NCBI RefSeq assembly: GCF_025602895.1
Contig: NW_026516205.1
Location: 1,178,001-1,242,000 of the forward strand
Origin: Polychytrium aggregatum
Lineage: Eukaryota > Chytridiomycota > Chytridiomycetes > Polychytriales
Direction: 5' to 3'
DNA: 64,000 nt
In this document: piece by piece, positions 11,444-22,850 of the stretch
Position numbering within the stretch: position 1 is the stretch's first letter
Layout: each line of letters begins with the position of its first letter
Translations under genes and position numbers: made by a program
Notes under the pieces: generated by a model
Databases searched by the model: none
Told to the model about the DNA's origin: nothing
What the model saw: the letters and a program-made list of their open reading frames with translations, nothing else

Positions 11444-13423
11444 CTACGAGGCCGGCTGGGAGAGTGGCGTGCCCTTGGGGGCCAGGTAGTTGAGGGGAGC
11501 CATGCCCTGCTCGCCACGCGGCGTCCGCACCAGTCCCCATCCATCTTCAAACTCCTGAATGACGACGATCGACTCGCCGACAAACAAGGTGACCTCATCG
11601 CTCTGGCTGGCCGTCCGCGAGGCAATTGCGGGGCGGGTGTCGTCGGGAGCCACCTCGTCCTGCAAAAAGTTGACGGGCACGGCTCCGGACTGGCCAAAGC
11701 GGTTGATGGCCTCGCCCCAGCCGTCGGGGAACTTGCGGATCAGGGTGATCTCCTCGCCCGCGTGGAGCTCCAGTTCGTCGGGCTTCTCGGCCTTGCGACC
11801 GACCTTGACGAACCGCTTCTCGCCCGGAGGCATGTCCTTGGGCCGGTTGAGGGAGCTGAAGCGCTCGATGACGATCGGGAAGTCGCTGCTGCCAGGAGCA
11901 CCAGCTGCAGTCAGAGCAGCACCACCTGCCACAGCAGCGGTCGCGGCGACGGCAACACCAGCGGAATCAGCAAACGGATTCGAAGCCGGGGCAAGATCGA
12001 TCGGAGGGTAGGTCGGGACCGCAGCAGGCGGGGGCAGAGCGCTGTTTCTTGCTTGGGGGTCGAAGCCGCTGGTGAACTCGTTTCCGAGGTACGGCTGGGG
12101 AGGGCTGGTCTTGGGAGGCGGCGGCGGCGGGATGGACGACGGACGAGCCGAGTAGTCCACCGGAGCCATGGCGTAGGTGTTGGGCGGGGGAATGTACGAG
12201 CCGCCAAAGGCCTCTCGAGAGGAGGTGTAGTTGGTGTTGGACATGGGGTACTTGCTCTGGTGATCGTCCAAGGGTCTCCAGTTTGGCTTGAAGGACATGA
12301 GCGGGCCCAGGCGGGAAGGTTTGTATGTGTGGTCGCCGCGTCGGCGCTGATAGAAGAAGAATCCCACGGCCAGAACGAGACCGGCCACAGCGATGCCGCC
12401 AAAGACACCAGCGACGACCGAGCCAGCACTGGGACCGCTGGATGGAGCCGGGGTGGGGCTGGAGGTGGGGGTCGGCAAGATAACGACGGTGGCGCTCGGT
12501 CCGGGGGTGGAAGTGGAGGTGGTTGTTGCTGCCGTGGTGGTTGTCGTGGTGGTGGTGGTGGTGGTTGTCGTTGTCGTTGTGGTAGTGGTGGTGGTGGTGC
12601 TGGAGGAGGTGACAGGGGGCGGAGGAGGAGGAACGACCGAGGTTGCGACAGCCGGCTGGATCTGCACCGACTGCGTCGTGCAGCGAGGGCTGTTGAGGAG
12701 GCAGATGGCAATGAGATTCACCGCGGGATCGCTGGGAACATTGACGCTGATCGAGAAAGTCTGTGGGGAGATTGGGACCAAGATCGGCCCGGTGGTCGTA
12801 AGCTCGGTCTGCAAGCAAAAAAAAATGGGTGTGTGAGAACGCATGTTTAGTTGGTTGGCATGGAGGGAACGGGCTCGGAAGAGTCGAAGGGGCCCGTCGG
12901 TTCTCACCCAGGTGCCTTTGATGGGATTGTACGCCCGGTAGTCGATGAAGGCGCCGGCGGTGAAGAGCGAGGAGAGTCTGGTGCCGGTGAAGGATAGTTG
13001 CAAGAACCCAGTGCTGCCGGCCGTCCAGACGCCCTGAGTGCGTGGGAGAGATGGTGTGGACGATCCAGAGTCGAGACGGTGTGCCGATGTACACGGTTGG
13101 TGCATGATTGATCCGACATGGTGGCATCGCCAGGAGAGGTCGATCGAAACAGCAAACAAACAGCAAGCAAACGGTAAGCAAAGAAAGGAACAGCGCCGGT
13201 GAGTCCCAAGGAGAGTACAGGCTCATGGGATGAATGGATGCTCGGAATCGCAGCCGACATGGCCGATGCTGGAGCACACATTGGCAGTGCAGCTCGACGA
13301 GCATCGTTGACGGAGACGCACCTGCACGGCGATGGAAGCATCAAAGGCCTGCGCCAGGCTGGCCAGACAGGAGAGAAACAGGACGAGCAGCACCGGGAAT
13401 GAGCGGCTCATGATGACCGGCAT
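11444..13423 (-). CDS. Single-pass surface protein with Thr-rich stalk and tandem SH3 domains
   Basis: Three exons (13322-13423, 12908-13033, 11444-12808), all phase 0, 530 aa. A clean signal peptide (MSRSFPVLLVLFLSCLASLAQA; the upstream MPVI start is in frame too) leads to a small ectodomain, then a Pro/Thr-rich mucin-like stalk with a long uninterrupted Thr run (codons around 12530-12600), and one membrane helix (AGVFGGIAVAGLVLAVGFFFY) followed by QRRRGD. The cytoplasmic tail is Pro/Tyr-rich and ends in two SH3-like domains, each with an acidic RT-loop and GW (ELELHAGEEITLIRKF.DGWG and EVTLFVGESIVVIQEF.DGWG). The layout suggests a cell-wall or surface sensor that signals through SH3, in the spirit of Sho1/Mid2, but it is not a Sho1 orthologue (one helix, not four). 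Function is inferred. Confidence 0.78.
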
Positions 13424-15082
13424 CGTCAGCAGTTCGCGGAGGATTCAAGAGGGGGAGGATGTCGTTGGGCAGCGGCGGTGCTTGCGACAAACTTGGACGT
13501 GCGTGCAGGAGGGGAAGTGATAGAGGAAGTGATCGAGGAAGTGATAGAGGAAGTGATAGAGGGAAAGGGAGAGGGAGCAAGCGACGCAGCCGCAGACGAC
13601 GGCACCGGCCAGACGCAGAGGAAGAGACAGGCAGAGACAACAGACGAGGCAGAGGAGACAGAAGAGCAGAACAACCAGGTTTTATGGGCGAGCGTCAGGG
13701 CACCGAGAGGGCAGTCGTGGCTGCTCTTGCTGCTCTTTGCGCGCGGCCGCGACGTCTGTGGACAACCGTGTATCGGGGCCTTGTGCAGCCGTGCCTTGTG
13801 CCTTTCCGCTTTGGCAAGGCTGGTGTTGTTGCTGTCGAGTGTCGCGCTGGTGCTGTGGCGGCCTTGGGTTGGGACCGAGCGCTGGCGATCCGTGCTGCTG
13901 GACAGTCCTCAGTCGCAGTTGCCGGCTGAACCCGCACGGCCAGCCAGCAAGGGCTGTTTGCGCGCACAGCCAGGCCGCCGTTCCCACGCACCGCGAACAA
14001 GATCACGAGCGACGGACGCGACAGCTGCGACAGCCGCGAGAGAGGGCTGGTGGGAAACAGTCGTTCATGTGGCTGGCTGGGGGGGGGCCAGCGAAGAGGA
14101 AAGGGGGAAAGTGCCTGTGCAACCGCCACCGCCCACGAGAAAACGAGAAAGGGGCTCGGAATCGGGAAAGGAGCCGCTCGGGAGGGGAACGACCAGCGCG
14201 CAGAATCACCAACGGCATGGGGGGGGGATGGGGGACCGGGGCCAGCGCACCCGATTGCCATGAACGCAGTGGCGCATACGCTCTGCGATCGATTGCAGCA
14301 AGAGCATGAGACTCGCATGATGGCGCCACATTTGCTCACGCGGGCGACAGGCAATCGGCGATTGGGCCGTCTGGTGGGCAGGGCAAGAACAGAAGGGATG
14401 CAACGGCAGCAACGGCAGCAACGGCAGCAACGGCAGCAACGGCAGCAACGGCAGCAACGGCAGCAACGGCAGCAACGGCAGCAACGGCAGCAACGGCAGC
14501 AACGGCAGCAACGGCAGCAACGGCAGCAACGGCAGCAACGGCAGCAACTCCAACAACGGCAGCACTCGACACCCCCCCCCAGATCGCCGAACAGCCCGGC
14601 TTCCTCGCGCTTGTACTTGTCGCTGCGATGGACATACGTATATTCGGCTCTGAAGCACCTCCATCGTGGGAAGGAGCAGAGAGCAAACTCGGCTGGCTGA
14701 GCAGCGGAAAGGAGGGCCGGAGATTGTTTCCGGCAGGATGGATTGGCAGCTGATGCGGGTGTGTGGGCCGCAGAACGAAAGGGTGAAGAAAGTAACGCAG
14801 AGAGAGAGAGAGAGAGATGTACATGGGTGCGCATGGGTGCGCATGTACCATGCGAAGCGAAATGCAAGGCAGCATAGATCAAAACACAGAGGGATGCAAG
14901 CATCGACTCGAAGGGGGGTGTGTGGCCATGTGAAGCAGAATGTACAGTTGCTGGTGGTGGTAAATGTCTTCAAATGCTATGAGGAAGGCTGTTTGGCGTT
15001 CGCGTGTACGATGGCGGCAGAGATGCATTGGATGATGGGACTGCTTGACCCTGGAGATAGCTCTGGCCGTCAGTGTTGTGTC
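13424..15082. other. Intergenic, long, repeat-containing
   Basis: About 1.66 kb upstream of the SH3 gene and downstream of the next (-) gene. It carries a 12-nt repeat (gaagtgatagag, 13514-13563), a 9-nt repeat (14400-14548), several short poly-G runs and a (GA)n at 14800. Long frames here, such as a poly Ala-Val frame over the 9-nt repeat, come from repeats. No gene identified. Confidence 0.55.
14400..14548. repeat. 9-bp repeat (CAACGGCAG)n, about 16 copies
   Basis: Near-perfect array. It reads as QRQ on one strand and AVA or LLP on the other in every third-frame choice, which explains the long low-complexity open frames. Confidence 0.92.
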
Positions 15083-16766
15083 TCACGACAGCTGATGCAC
15101 ACTTGGAAAGGCGAGGTTGGGCTGTGGTCGGGTCAGCGAGTCCTGTCGATGCACGGGCTCATCCAGCACCGACGGCGGCGGCGACAAACGCTGTTGGTTG
15201 TAGTTATAGTTGTAGTTGTAATTGGGGTTGTGGCTGTGGTTGTGGTTATAGTTGTAGTTGTTGTAGAGGATGCTCGGTGAGTGGAGCAGGTCTGCAGAGC
15301 CCGGAGTTGGGGCCCGGTTGGGTACCAGATCCACAGAGCCCGGAGTCGGGGCTCGATTGTGCAGATATGCAAATGGTGCGAGTTCTTCTTTGGGCACAGG
15401 CACGGCCACACCGGGGGGCTTTGAAGAGAGTCGGCGTCGGCGGACCCGGGCAATCCACACGGCCAAGACAGCGACCGAGACGACGAGCAGGACTGGTGAC
15501 GCGGTGATGGTGATGGTGGTGGTGGTGGTGGTGGTGGTGGTGGTAGGTAGGTATCGGGACAAATGAATAAACGGTTAGATTTGTAGCCCCATTAGTCATT
15601 CAATCGATCGCAGCATCCCAGCACAGGAACTATCGATACGGAAGCAATGCGGCCCGCGCTTTGATGGCCATCCACAACGCCCGGATCCTTACCTGTGGCC
15701 ACTGAAAGTCCAATGGTCAGTCCCTTGTCGGGGTCGGCGACGTCGCCAGGAGCATTTGTCGAAGCCGTTGTGGTGGGAGAGGGCGAAAGCGTCGAGCCCG
15801 GGGACAGCAGGGAGCCTTCGAGCGTGGGAATGCTGCCGTTTGGGAACGCCGACCCGAGCCGCACATAGCTGGGATACATGTTTGAATCGGCCCACATCTT
15901 ACCCGCCACCGACGCCGGCGAGCACGAGCGGCTGACGACGACATCGTTGGCCTGGCGGGAGGAGTAGCACTGGGAGCATTGGGCATCGACACAGCCGTAG
16001 TTGCGGACAAAACGCATGCTTGGGACGGCCGAGTTGACCGAGATCGAGATGGAGAGACTCAGGCCGTACAGCCCGCTGGAAACCGGTGTGCACGTTGGGT
16101 ACAGCGGCACCCGCACCATCGACATTGGCGTTTGGCAGGTCGAGTCCGTGTAGAGCGTCTTGTATGCGAATGTGGGCATGGGCCGGCCGTAGAAGCTGGA
16201 GCGCGGGAGAATGTGGATGGAGTGAAGGCGGAGAGGGAGATCAGCAAAACAGCCGCACCAGCCGAGGGAGACATGCATCAAACCATGGCACAGGCGGAGG
16301 ACACGGAGGCAAGAGCGGCGGAGGCCAGGCGGGGTGGCCACGAGGGATACCGACAGTCCCAACGGATGCGTGCGAGAGGGCAGAGCAGAAAGTCAACTTA
16401 CGGCGCGGCATAAGCATTGGTGTCGTTGACCACCCGAAAGTAGCCGGCATCACACGGCGACAGCAGCGAGTTGAGCGGGACGCTGCTGACCGGAGCAGTG
16501 CCGCAGCTGGACGGGTCGCAGTTCTGCGAAGAGCACGAATAGAAGGCCCAGGCGTTTTGCCAGAAGGTGTAGTAGTTGGAGATGCTGGGCGACGTCAGCG
16601 AACCGCAGATGTTGGTCAGGGTGAGCTGATCGCCCAGCTTGCCGATACGCACATCTGGCGGGTCGCTGGGGCTGAGGCACTCTGGGGCGGTGGTCGTCGG
16701 CGAGGACGAGACGAGCCAGAAGCTCTGGGTGGTGTTGAAGGCCGCGAAGGGCGCTTTGGAGCTCAT
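15083..16766 (-). CDS. Cys-rich single-pass surface protein with Asn/Tyr-rich tail (start uncertain)
   Basis: Exons 16402-16766, 15693-16195 and 15083-15492 join in frame (425 aa from the ATG used). The ectodomain is Cys-rich (YSCSSQNCDPSSCG, CVDAQCSQCYSS, SRSCSPAS) with a Ser/Thr-rich stretch before one membrane helix (VLLVVSVAVLAVWIARVRRRR). The cytoplasmic tail holds two copies of an NRAPTPGS(V/A)DL unit and an Asn/Tyr/His-rich run. No signal peptide precedes the ATG at 16766, so a 5' exon is probably missing; I could not find it in 16.8-17.5 kb. The neighbouring SH3 protein has the same general plan (ectodomain, stalk, helix, tail) on the same strand. I do not recognise the ectodomain family. 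Confidence 0.6.
15495..15548. repeat. (GTG)n/(GGT)n microsatellite in an intron
   Basis: A run of about a dozen GTG triplets sits directly upstream of the third exon of the Cys-rich membrane protein, inside its second intron. Confidence 0.8.
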
Positions 16767-17478
16767 GGCAGGGGGAGCGAGAGCGGGTGGATAGATGGAT
16801 GGGCGAGGGTGGATAGATGGATGGCCGAGGGCAGATTGGGAGTGCGAGCACCTTTCGGGAAGAGCAAGAATAGGGGGGAGGTTAACAGCTATGACGTCTT
16901 GGGGGCTTGCCCGTGGACCAGAGAGGGTGGAGGCACCGGTGCGGATGGGAATGCGGATGCAGATGGGATGGGATGGGAATGGGATGGGGATCCGTGAGGA
17001 CGAGGCGGGCACACCTTTTCAGCAGCAGCAGCGGCGGGGTCAGGACAGAGCGCATCGAGCGGCCGGTGGGTGCTGTCCGGGCAGATGGCCGCCGACAACA
17101 CGGAGACGCACGGCATGTTTGCGGTCACGGACGGCCGTGGAACATGGGCGGCAAGGGCGAGCGCGGCCCAGCGCTGGTTTGTGTGCCGCAGCGCGAGCGC
17201 TATCAAGTGCGATATCAAGTGCGATATCAAGTGCAGAGTGATGCTGTGCAGTCGCAAGCGGAATATCAAGTGGAATATCAAGTGGAGTGCAGTGTCGATT
17301 CGGGGTCTCGTGTGGATGGATTCCAGCATCGCACAGAATATTATGCAAATGTGTCCGAGTCCCTCGGTCAGCCCCGGTCAGCCCCGGTCAGCCCCAGTCA
17401 GCCTCGGTTAGCCTCGGTTGTCGCCTTCCTCGCTTGTCGATTCCCTCTGCACTCCCCTCCACTTCCCTTCACACCGAT
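16767..17478. other. Intergenic, with 12-nt repeats
   Basis: About 710 bp between two (-) genes. Contains gatatcaagtgc / gaatatcaagtg units (17205-17290), a cagccccggt repeat (17366-17400) and GGATGGG-type repeats (16790-16830, 16940-16985). The missing first exon of the upstream-adjacent surface protein may lie here, but I could not find it. Confidence 0.5.
17205..17290. repeat. 12-nt (gATATCAAGTGS) repeats
   Basis: Three copies of gatatcaagtgc and two of gaatatcaagtg, separated by a unique stretch. Similar single units recur at 17958-17996 inside the augmin-like gene. Confidence 0.75.
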
Positions 17479-19728
17479 TTACATCGGCGCCCCGCCAAGG
17501 ACAAGGCTCTTCTCGACCCGCTCGAGCCGTGAGATCTCAAGCATGAGCTCCTTGCACTCCTCAAGCTCCTTCCACTCGTCCTGCATCAGGCTGCTCAGCT
17601 TGGCCATGTGCTGGGAGAGCTCCTGGACCTGTGATACAAGACAGAGTCACCGATGGGTGAATGTCGCTGAGAAAGCCGCGGTTGTCCGGACCATCGTCAA
17701 CCCACGAGACCAAGAGCAAAGAGGAGGCGCATACTGGCATTGGCCAGGGACCCCCAGACACTTACGTTTCCAAAGCTTGTGCAGCTGATCTGCCCAAGCT
17801 GGGTCATGGCATGGTTGCATTCCTCGAGAGCCTGGGTCAGATGCTCTGTCGGACAGGTGGTGCAGCACCCGATCCGAATGAGTTGAGTGTTCGCAAAGTC
17901 GAACGTTGGAGAGGCATTTCCGTCGATACAAGCAAAATGGTCAGTGCAAGTCGTGGCTATCAAGTGAATCGAGGGTCGAGGCGTATCAAGTGAATCGAAG
18001 GTCGACAGACAAAGGGCAGCATGGTCTGGGCTTCTCTCACCAGGGCTGTCACGGCACACGGCATTCACAAGGGGCATCCGCATGCTTTTGATGTCGAGGG
18101 ACTCGATAAAGCGGTTGAAAGGAACCTGGAACTCGGGAATGTGCTTCTCAATCGAGGACAGCATTTTGTACTGGACACGAGCGAGACGAGCAATCAGTTT
18201 GGTTGAGCAGGAACAGATCGCTGGTAGGAACAGATCGCTGGCAGATGATACAAATCGACGACCATCAGCCCACCTGGTAGCCCAGCTCCTGGACGAGCCG
18301 CTCGAGCTGCTGCTCTTCCTGGAGCTCCAGCTTCTCGCGATAGAGCTCCTCGCGCTTGGCCGATAGGATCTGCCACATATCGAGCAGCTGGGACTGAAGG
18401 CGAGAGGAAGAGGCGTCTGAGACACGAGTTCCAGGGCCCACAGCGCCATTCGCTCAAATCACAACCAACCTCGGCGTCATTCCTTTGCCGCTCAAAGGCT
18501 TTCTCTGCCTTGGTGCCGATGATGTGCCACTGCATCAGACGAGCATGCAGACTCGATATCTCCTCCTCGAACGGCAGCGAGCTGCTTGGCTTGAGCGATG
18601 CAGCTGGCTCTCTATGGGGTTGTCGTTGGGTCGTCGTTATTGCTGATGCTGGCGGTGCTGCTGGAGCTATTGGCGCTGTCCCAGGCAGTGAGCTGAACAT
18701 TGCTGTGCCTGGCTCGGGGTCGGGATTCTCGTCGAGCGGCATCAGCGAGGAGGACGGTTTGCGCACCAGCCGGCTCGAGAGCTTTGAGGGCTCTGCCTCA
18801 GGCTGGCGACCAGCCACCGGCCTGCCGAGTGCAGATCGCTTGGCCTCGGAGCTGTAAAGTTGCTCGGCGTTCGATGTCCGTCGGCAGCCGAGACTGGGTT
18901 TTGGTGGCTGGGGAGCTACGCGAGCAGATGGACACATCCAGCAGCCAGAGCATGTCCGACGTCAAGACGGCCATCGATTAGTATGCGAGAAAACAGAGTC
19001 AGGGACTGAGGTTGGGACTGAAGTTGGGACTGAAGCTATGGTTGAGATTCCTCTCCTCATAGAGCATTGGCCACACCGGATCGATGCACCCGATGCTGGC
19101 CCTGTCCAAGGCGAAATGGAGACAACACCCACCTGGGCTCTCCCCAAACTTGTGGCTGGGAAGCATGGACTTGCGGCTCGATGCCCCCTCGGATCGGGCG
19201 AGCTGCCCAAGCCCGGATTCGACCTTGGAGGCCACGAACCGACCGGCCTTCAGCGTCGTTCGTCGTGGTCCCAGGAGCGAGTCTCGAGGGGCATCCGGCA
19301 ACGACGACGATGGCAGAGGCTTCGAGGATGCTTCCAGGGTGTCTGAAGGTGGGGTAGCTGTGGCAAGACGGCTCGTTGCCATTGAGCGCTTGCGCTGATC
19401 GATATCGAGCTCGCTGCGTGAGCTGGTTCGGACAGCCTCCGCTGCGACACCAGGGGGTTGTGACGGAGGCACTCGCGGCCTTTCGGTTTCAGAGGACTTT
19501 GAATCGACAGTGTTGGCAAGAGTAGAAGCTGCGGCTGCAGCAGCGGCATGCTTATATCTGGATGGGACGTATTTGACTGGCAGACAATACGGACCCAAAG
19601 ACGAAATGGTGAGCGAGTCGGCGGCAACGGCATTCGACGGACACGGGAAGCAGATCGATACCTCGGATGCCCTTCTTGATAGCGGGTGCGTCGGCCGAGA
19701 GGAGCGAGTCTGTTGTCTCTGGATCCAT
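17479..19728 (-). CDS. Augmin subunit 8-like protein (HAUS8/QWRF family)
   Basis: Seven exons: 19662-19728, 19133-19576, 18470-18915, 18274-18393, 18041-18170, 17766-17956, 17479-17628; total 1548 nt, 515 aa, every junction in frame. The N-terminal half is disordered, basic and Ser-rich, beginning with KKGIRVKYVPSRYK, which resembles the microtubule-binding (R)VVxSRYxQ box of HAUS8. The C-terminal half is coiled coil starting with LHARLMQWHIIGTKAEKAF, close to the plant QWRF box (QWRFxNARA), then long heptads ending SRLERVEKSLVLG. In that family the N-terminus binds microtubules and the coiled coil joins the augmin complex, which recruits gamma-tubulin for branching nucleation in the spindle. 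The assignment rests on motif order, not a search. The exon 2-3 acceptor is the weakest junction. Confidence 0.55.
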
Positions 19729-19921
19729 GGCGCGAACGGGGACGAGGTGATGATGCTGGGGGACGATACGATGGAGGACGATGTGATGTGATGATACGAT
19801 GGAGGAGGATGGTTCAATGATGGGTCGATGAGGTATGGGAAGTGATTGGCTGGCCGCCAGCCAAAACAGGCAATATCGGCTCGATGGTTGCTCATCTGCC
19901 GCCCCAACCAGACCCAGCGCC

Positions 19922-20277
19922 TCCTTCCAGAGGATGACGGCGACAGCCCAAGTAGTGGCTCAACGGATCGCAAAGCAAGGATACACCCTCGGCAACATGA
20001 CCGCCAGATCGCTGGTGCGGGTCTACAAGACCTTTGTCCGACCGACGATGGAGTATGCCCTGTCCCTCGATCTGCTCGAAGCCAAACAAGCCAAGACACT
20101 CAACCGAACCCAGATGCACTGCCTCACGGCGCTGTTCAAAGTGGTCCGAAACACATCATGGGGAGACATCAGGGGAGGAGGCATGTAGTCACCTTCCAGA
20201 ACGTCGATTTGTCGAGTATCAGTGATACTGAGGGCGGGCACACAAATAAAAGTGCGCTAATGAAACAAAAAAAAAAA
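19922..20277 (+). mobile_element. 5'-truncated non-LTR retrotransposon (LINE) fragment with poly(A) tail
   Basis: A frame from about 19922 to 20188 encodes the end of a reverse transcriptase as found in APE-type LINEs: VVAQRIAKQGYTLG, TARSLVRVYKTFVRPTMEYAL, then LNRTQMHCLTALFKVV. It stops at 20188. AATAAA at 20245-20250 and an A-run at 20267-20277 follow. Only the last ~90 codons of the RT remain, so this is a dead, 5'-truncated insertion in + orientation. It marks the left edge of the AT-rich island. Confidence 0.72.
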
Positions 20278-22850
20278 TTAATAACTAAATGTTGCTTTCA
20301 TCAGCGGATTTGCAGAAGGAATATTCCTTTCCAGTAATTCATGGGGCTTGATTAATCGAAATCGAGAATAAGATATTCAGTGAGAGCTCCCATCCATTTT
20401 GTTAACGGAATGACGATCGTGAGAGGCTGAGTGCACGTCAGTTGGTCCGAGGTCCCGTCATGGAGAAATGGGTTGACTCTGCAGTTTAATTCGTCACTGG
20501 AATATTGGACAAACAAATCGCTAACATGAAAATATTAAAAATGAGTACTAGTAATACGATTTGTATAAATTCAGATAAGGAGATTTAAATGGAGGGTCAA
20601 ACGCATAGGTCCTAATTTTTGATATGCCGATCATGAAAATAATGATATAATGATATTCTCATTTTAATGACAAGACGAAGTTGTAAAAACTATGGATACA
20701 ATGGAAATTAAAAATGAGATCAAGGATAAAACGAAATCGATTCAAGCAAGAATGAATTCCTTCCTTGGACGTCAACCACAATCCTTTCCAAATCCGATGA
20801 CTGACAGCTATGGGGCCCCTCACTCCGTATTCTTTATGGTTTGACCAATTCCGATGCCTACGGTCATCCCCCAAATTCAATGATAAGTAGGATTGTTTTC
20901 AAAGTTTGAATACTTTCGTCAAATTCAGGTGCCCGGGGCATTTTTGAAGCTAAATCAAACGAATAAAACAAGATTCCCAATTCTGAGCCAGCTCTGCATC
21001 ATGGGACAAATCAAGACTCGCATTGGTGTTGTAAACGGTCCATCTGCAGCGGAGCTTTGCTTAGGAGATCCATTTTTCATAATATTTTATAATTTCCTGA
21101 TTTCGATCTCGACTGAATTTAAAATGTATCATATAATCTTCCGATCTCCCTTTTCAAGATTTACTGAGTACAATATAAATTTCAAAATAATGTTGGCATT
21201 CCCGAAAAAAATTCAGATTAATATCTGAAGAACTTTGATATGAAGGACAGCACAATTATCCACCCTCTCATTCGATCGATTTAAATTCAATGACACAAGG
21301 ATTTTGTGTTTAAGGATGATCATCTTGACGCTCTTGAGGCTGATACTTCAGTGTAGCTGGAATTTTGATCAAGTGTTTGCTGTAACCTTGGATTGTCTCC
21401 ATGCTTCGGGCAATCCGAACAACCCAATAAGTTATACTTTCAATAATTTCCTTGAATGATTTGCCATCAAAATAAAAATACGATCCAGCGGGTATAACAT
21501 ATCCATCATTTTCCTTGATATGGACACATAGGTTATGAATAGAATGAGGATTCAACAACGCGTCATTTTCATCGTGGGCATCGCTCGAGGAACGGATCCA
21601 AATGGGAATTGCGCCGACGTTTTTTGAGTGGCATTCTCGGATAATCACATTTGTGATAGGATTCATGATACTATCATCAGCACTCTTTGGAACTTTGTTG
21701 ATGATGATCACATCGTGACTCTGACGTCTTGGGTACTTTTCTTGGACAGCCAAGAAAACAATGAGGACGGTGGCCAAATCGGCGGCGTTGATTCTGCCAC
21801 CTACCCCACGAATAACACCAACCAGAATTGTTGGTAAACCGGTGGATAAAGCAGACGAGAGCTGAGAGGATTTCTCGCCAATGTTTCCAACTTCATCGAT
21901 TCCCGGGGTATCGACATACAGAATATTGCCCTCTCGAGTCGACTCTGGAGCCTTGGTCAAACTGACACCGTCGACAGCGATTCCGGACTTGAAAACAATT
22001 TTGCCAATCAGACTGTTGAGAAGGGTTGATTTACCGGTTCCTGGATTGCCGAATACAACAACAGCCTTTTTGGCTTCGTGAGGTTCGCTGTCGTTTGTCA
22101 TTGAATGGAACTACCAATCAATGAAGGGCTCTGAAAGCGAGGGGATCGGTTTAGAAAGAAGTTTTGATATCCGGTCTGGATAACGGTTTTATGGGCGATC
22201 CAATGGGCAAAGGAAAATGCAGCGATAGCTTGGGGAATTAAAGCAATTGGAAGGGGTGTCAATATGGAGGAAGAACCTCCTCACGTTTGACTTGAGCTGC
22301 GAAACCAAAGGGTGGCTGTTGACGGTTGATTTGACTCACTATCCATTGACGAGGAAGGAACGCACTTTATCTAGAGGTGATTTCACAAATAAATAGATAC
22401 CATGGTCCGTCGAAATCTTGGTGGCGTCGACTACGAAGAAAGAGAGGGGATCCAGAACACCCATCATTCCTATTCATCCATGGGGTCAAGATTCCGGTCC
22501 AATGGAATAACCCGAAAGGAGATACCCTCAACTGGTGGCTGATATTGAGGAATTAGGAGCGGTGACCAAACAACCAAGGAGCTCTCAAAATATCTCCATT
22601 ACGAAGCTCATCAATGAATTTTTGGGTGATGATCATGGTCATGATTTAATTTCATCCGTCTATCAACGCATTACAATATTAATTTGTTTACATTTATCAT
22701 CAATAATTTAACATGATAAAATATGTTTCATGAATTGATAATATTAATAATTATTTTTTCAATTCCATTATTTATCGCTATTTCTATTTCACTAGATGCG
22801 GTCAGGTGCTGATATTTTGTTTGCAAATGCACTGTTATAGGACAACCCGG
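20278..22850. other. AT-rich island, compositionally unlike its surroundings
   Basis: From just after the LINE poly(A) to about 22850 the sequence becomes clearly AT-rich, with many A/T runs and few CpGs, in contrast with the GC-rich DNA either side. Apart from the GTPase gene at 21310-22101 I see no supported gene: 20278-21309 has only short frames, and 22102-22850 is AT-rich with palindromic T/A patches (22660-22790). The sharp change suggests either inserted foreign or selfish DNA or a heterochromatin-like mutated block. Confidence 0.65.
21310..22101 (-). CDS. P-loop GTPase, AIG1/50S-binding-like G domain
   Basis: Intronless 263 aa frame starting with ATG at 22101. G1 (GNPGTGKS) is at residues 18-25, a conserved Thr-containing switch (GVSLTKAPES) precedes G3 (DTPG, Asp64), and G4 is INKV near residue 138, a variant of NKxD. 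The rest is an alpha/beta G domain with a short C-terminal tail. Codons favour A/T endings, matching the AT-rich island and differing from host genes. The family (AIG1/IAN or TRAFAC GTPases) includes immune-related GTPases, but function here is unknown. Its near neighbour at 23647 is also a GTPase, on the other strand. Confidence 0.65.
   Translation of the reverse strand: MTNDSEPHEAKKAVVVFGNPGTGKSTLLNSLIGKIVFKSGIAVDGVSLTKAPESTREGNILYVDTPGIDEVGNIGEKSSQLSSALSTGLPTILVGVIRGVGGRINAADLATVLIVFLAVQEKYPRRQSHDVIIINKVPKSADDSIMNPITNVIIRECHSKNVGAIPIWIRSSSDAHDENDALLNPHSIHNLCVHIKENDGYVIPAGSYFYFDGKSFKEIIESITYWVVRIARSMETIQGYSKHLIKIPATLKYQPQERQDDHP

Noticed and set aside
11357-12850. A 497-codon frame on the plus strand
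   Set aside because: It lies antisense to the SH3 surface-protein gene, whose frame has a signal peptide, membrane helix and SH3 domains; the plus frame is Gly/Arg-rich shadow sequence.
13695-14903. A 402-codon minus-strand frame with Cys-Arg-Cys repeats
   Set aside because: Driven by the 9-nt (CAACGGCAG)n array; all three frames of the array are open and low-complexity.
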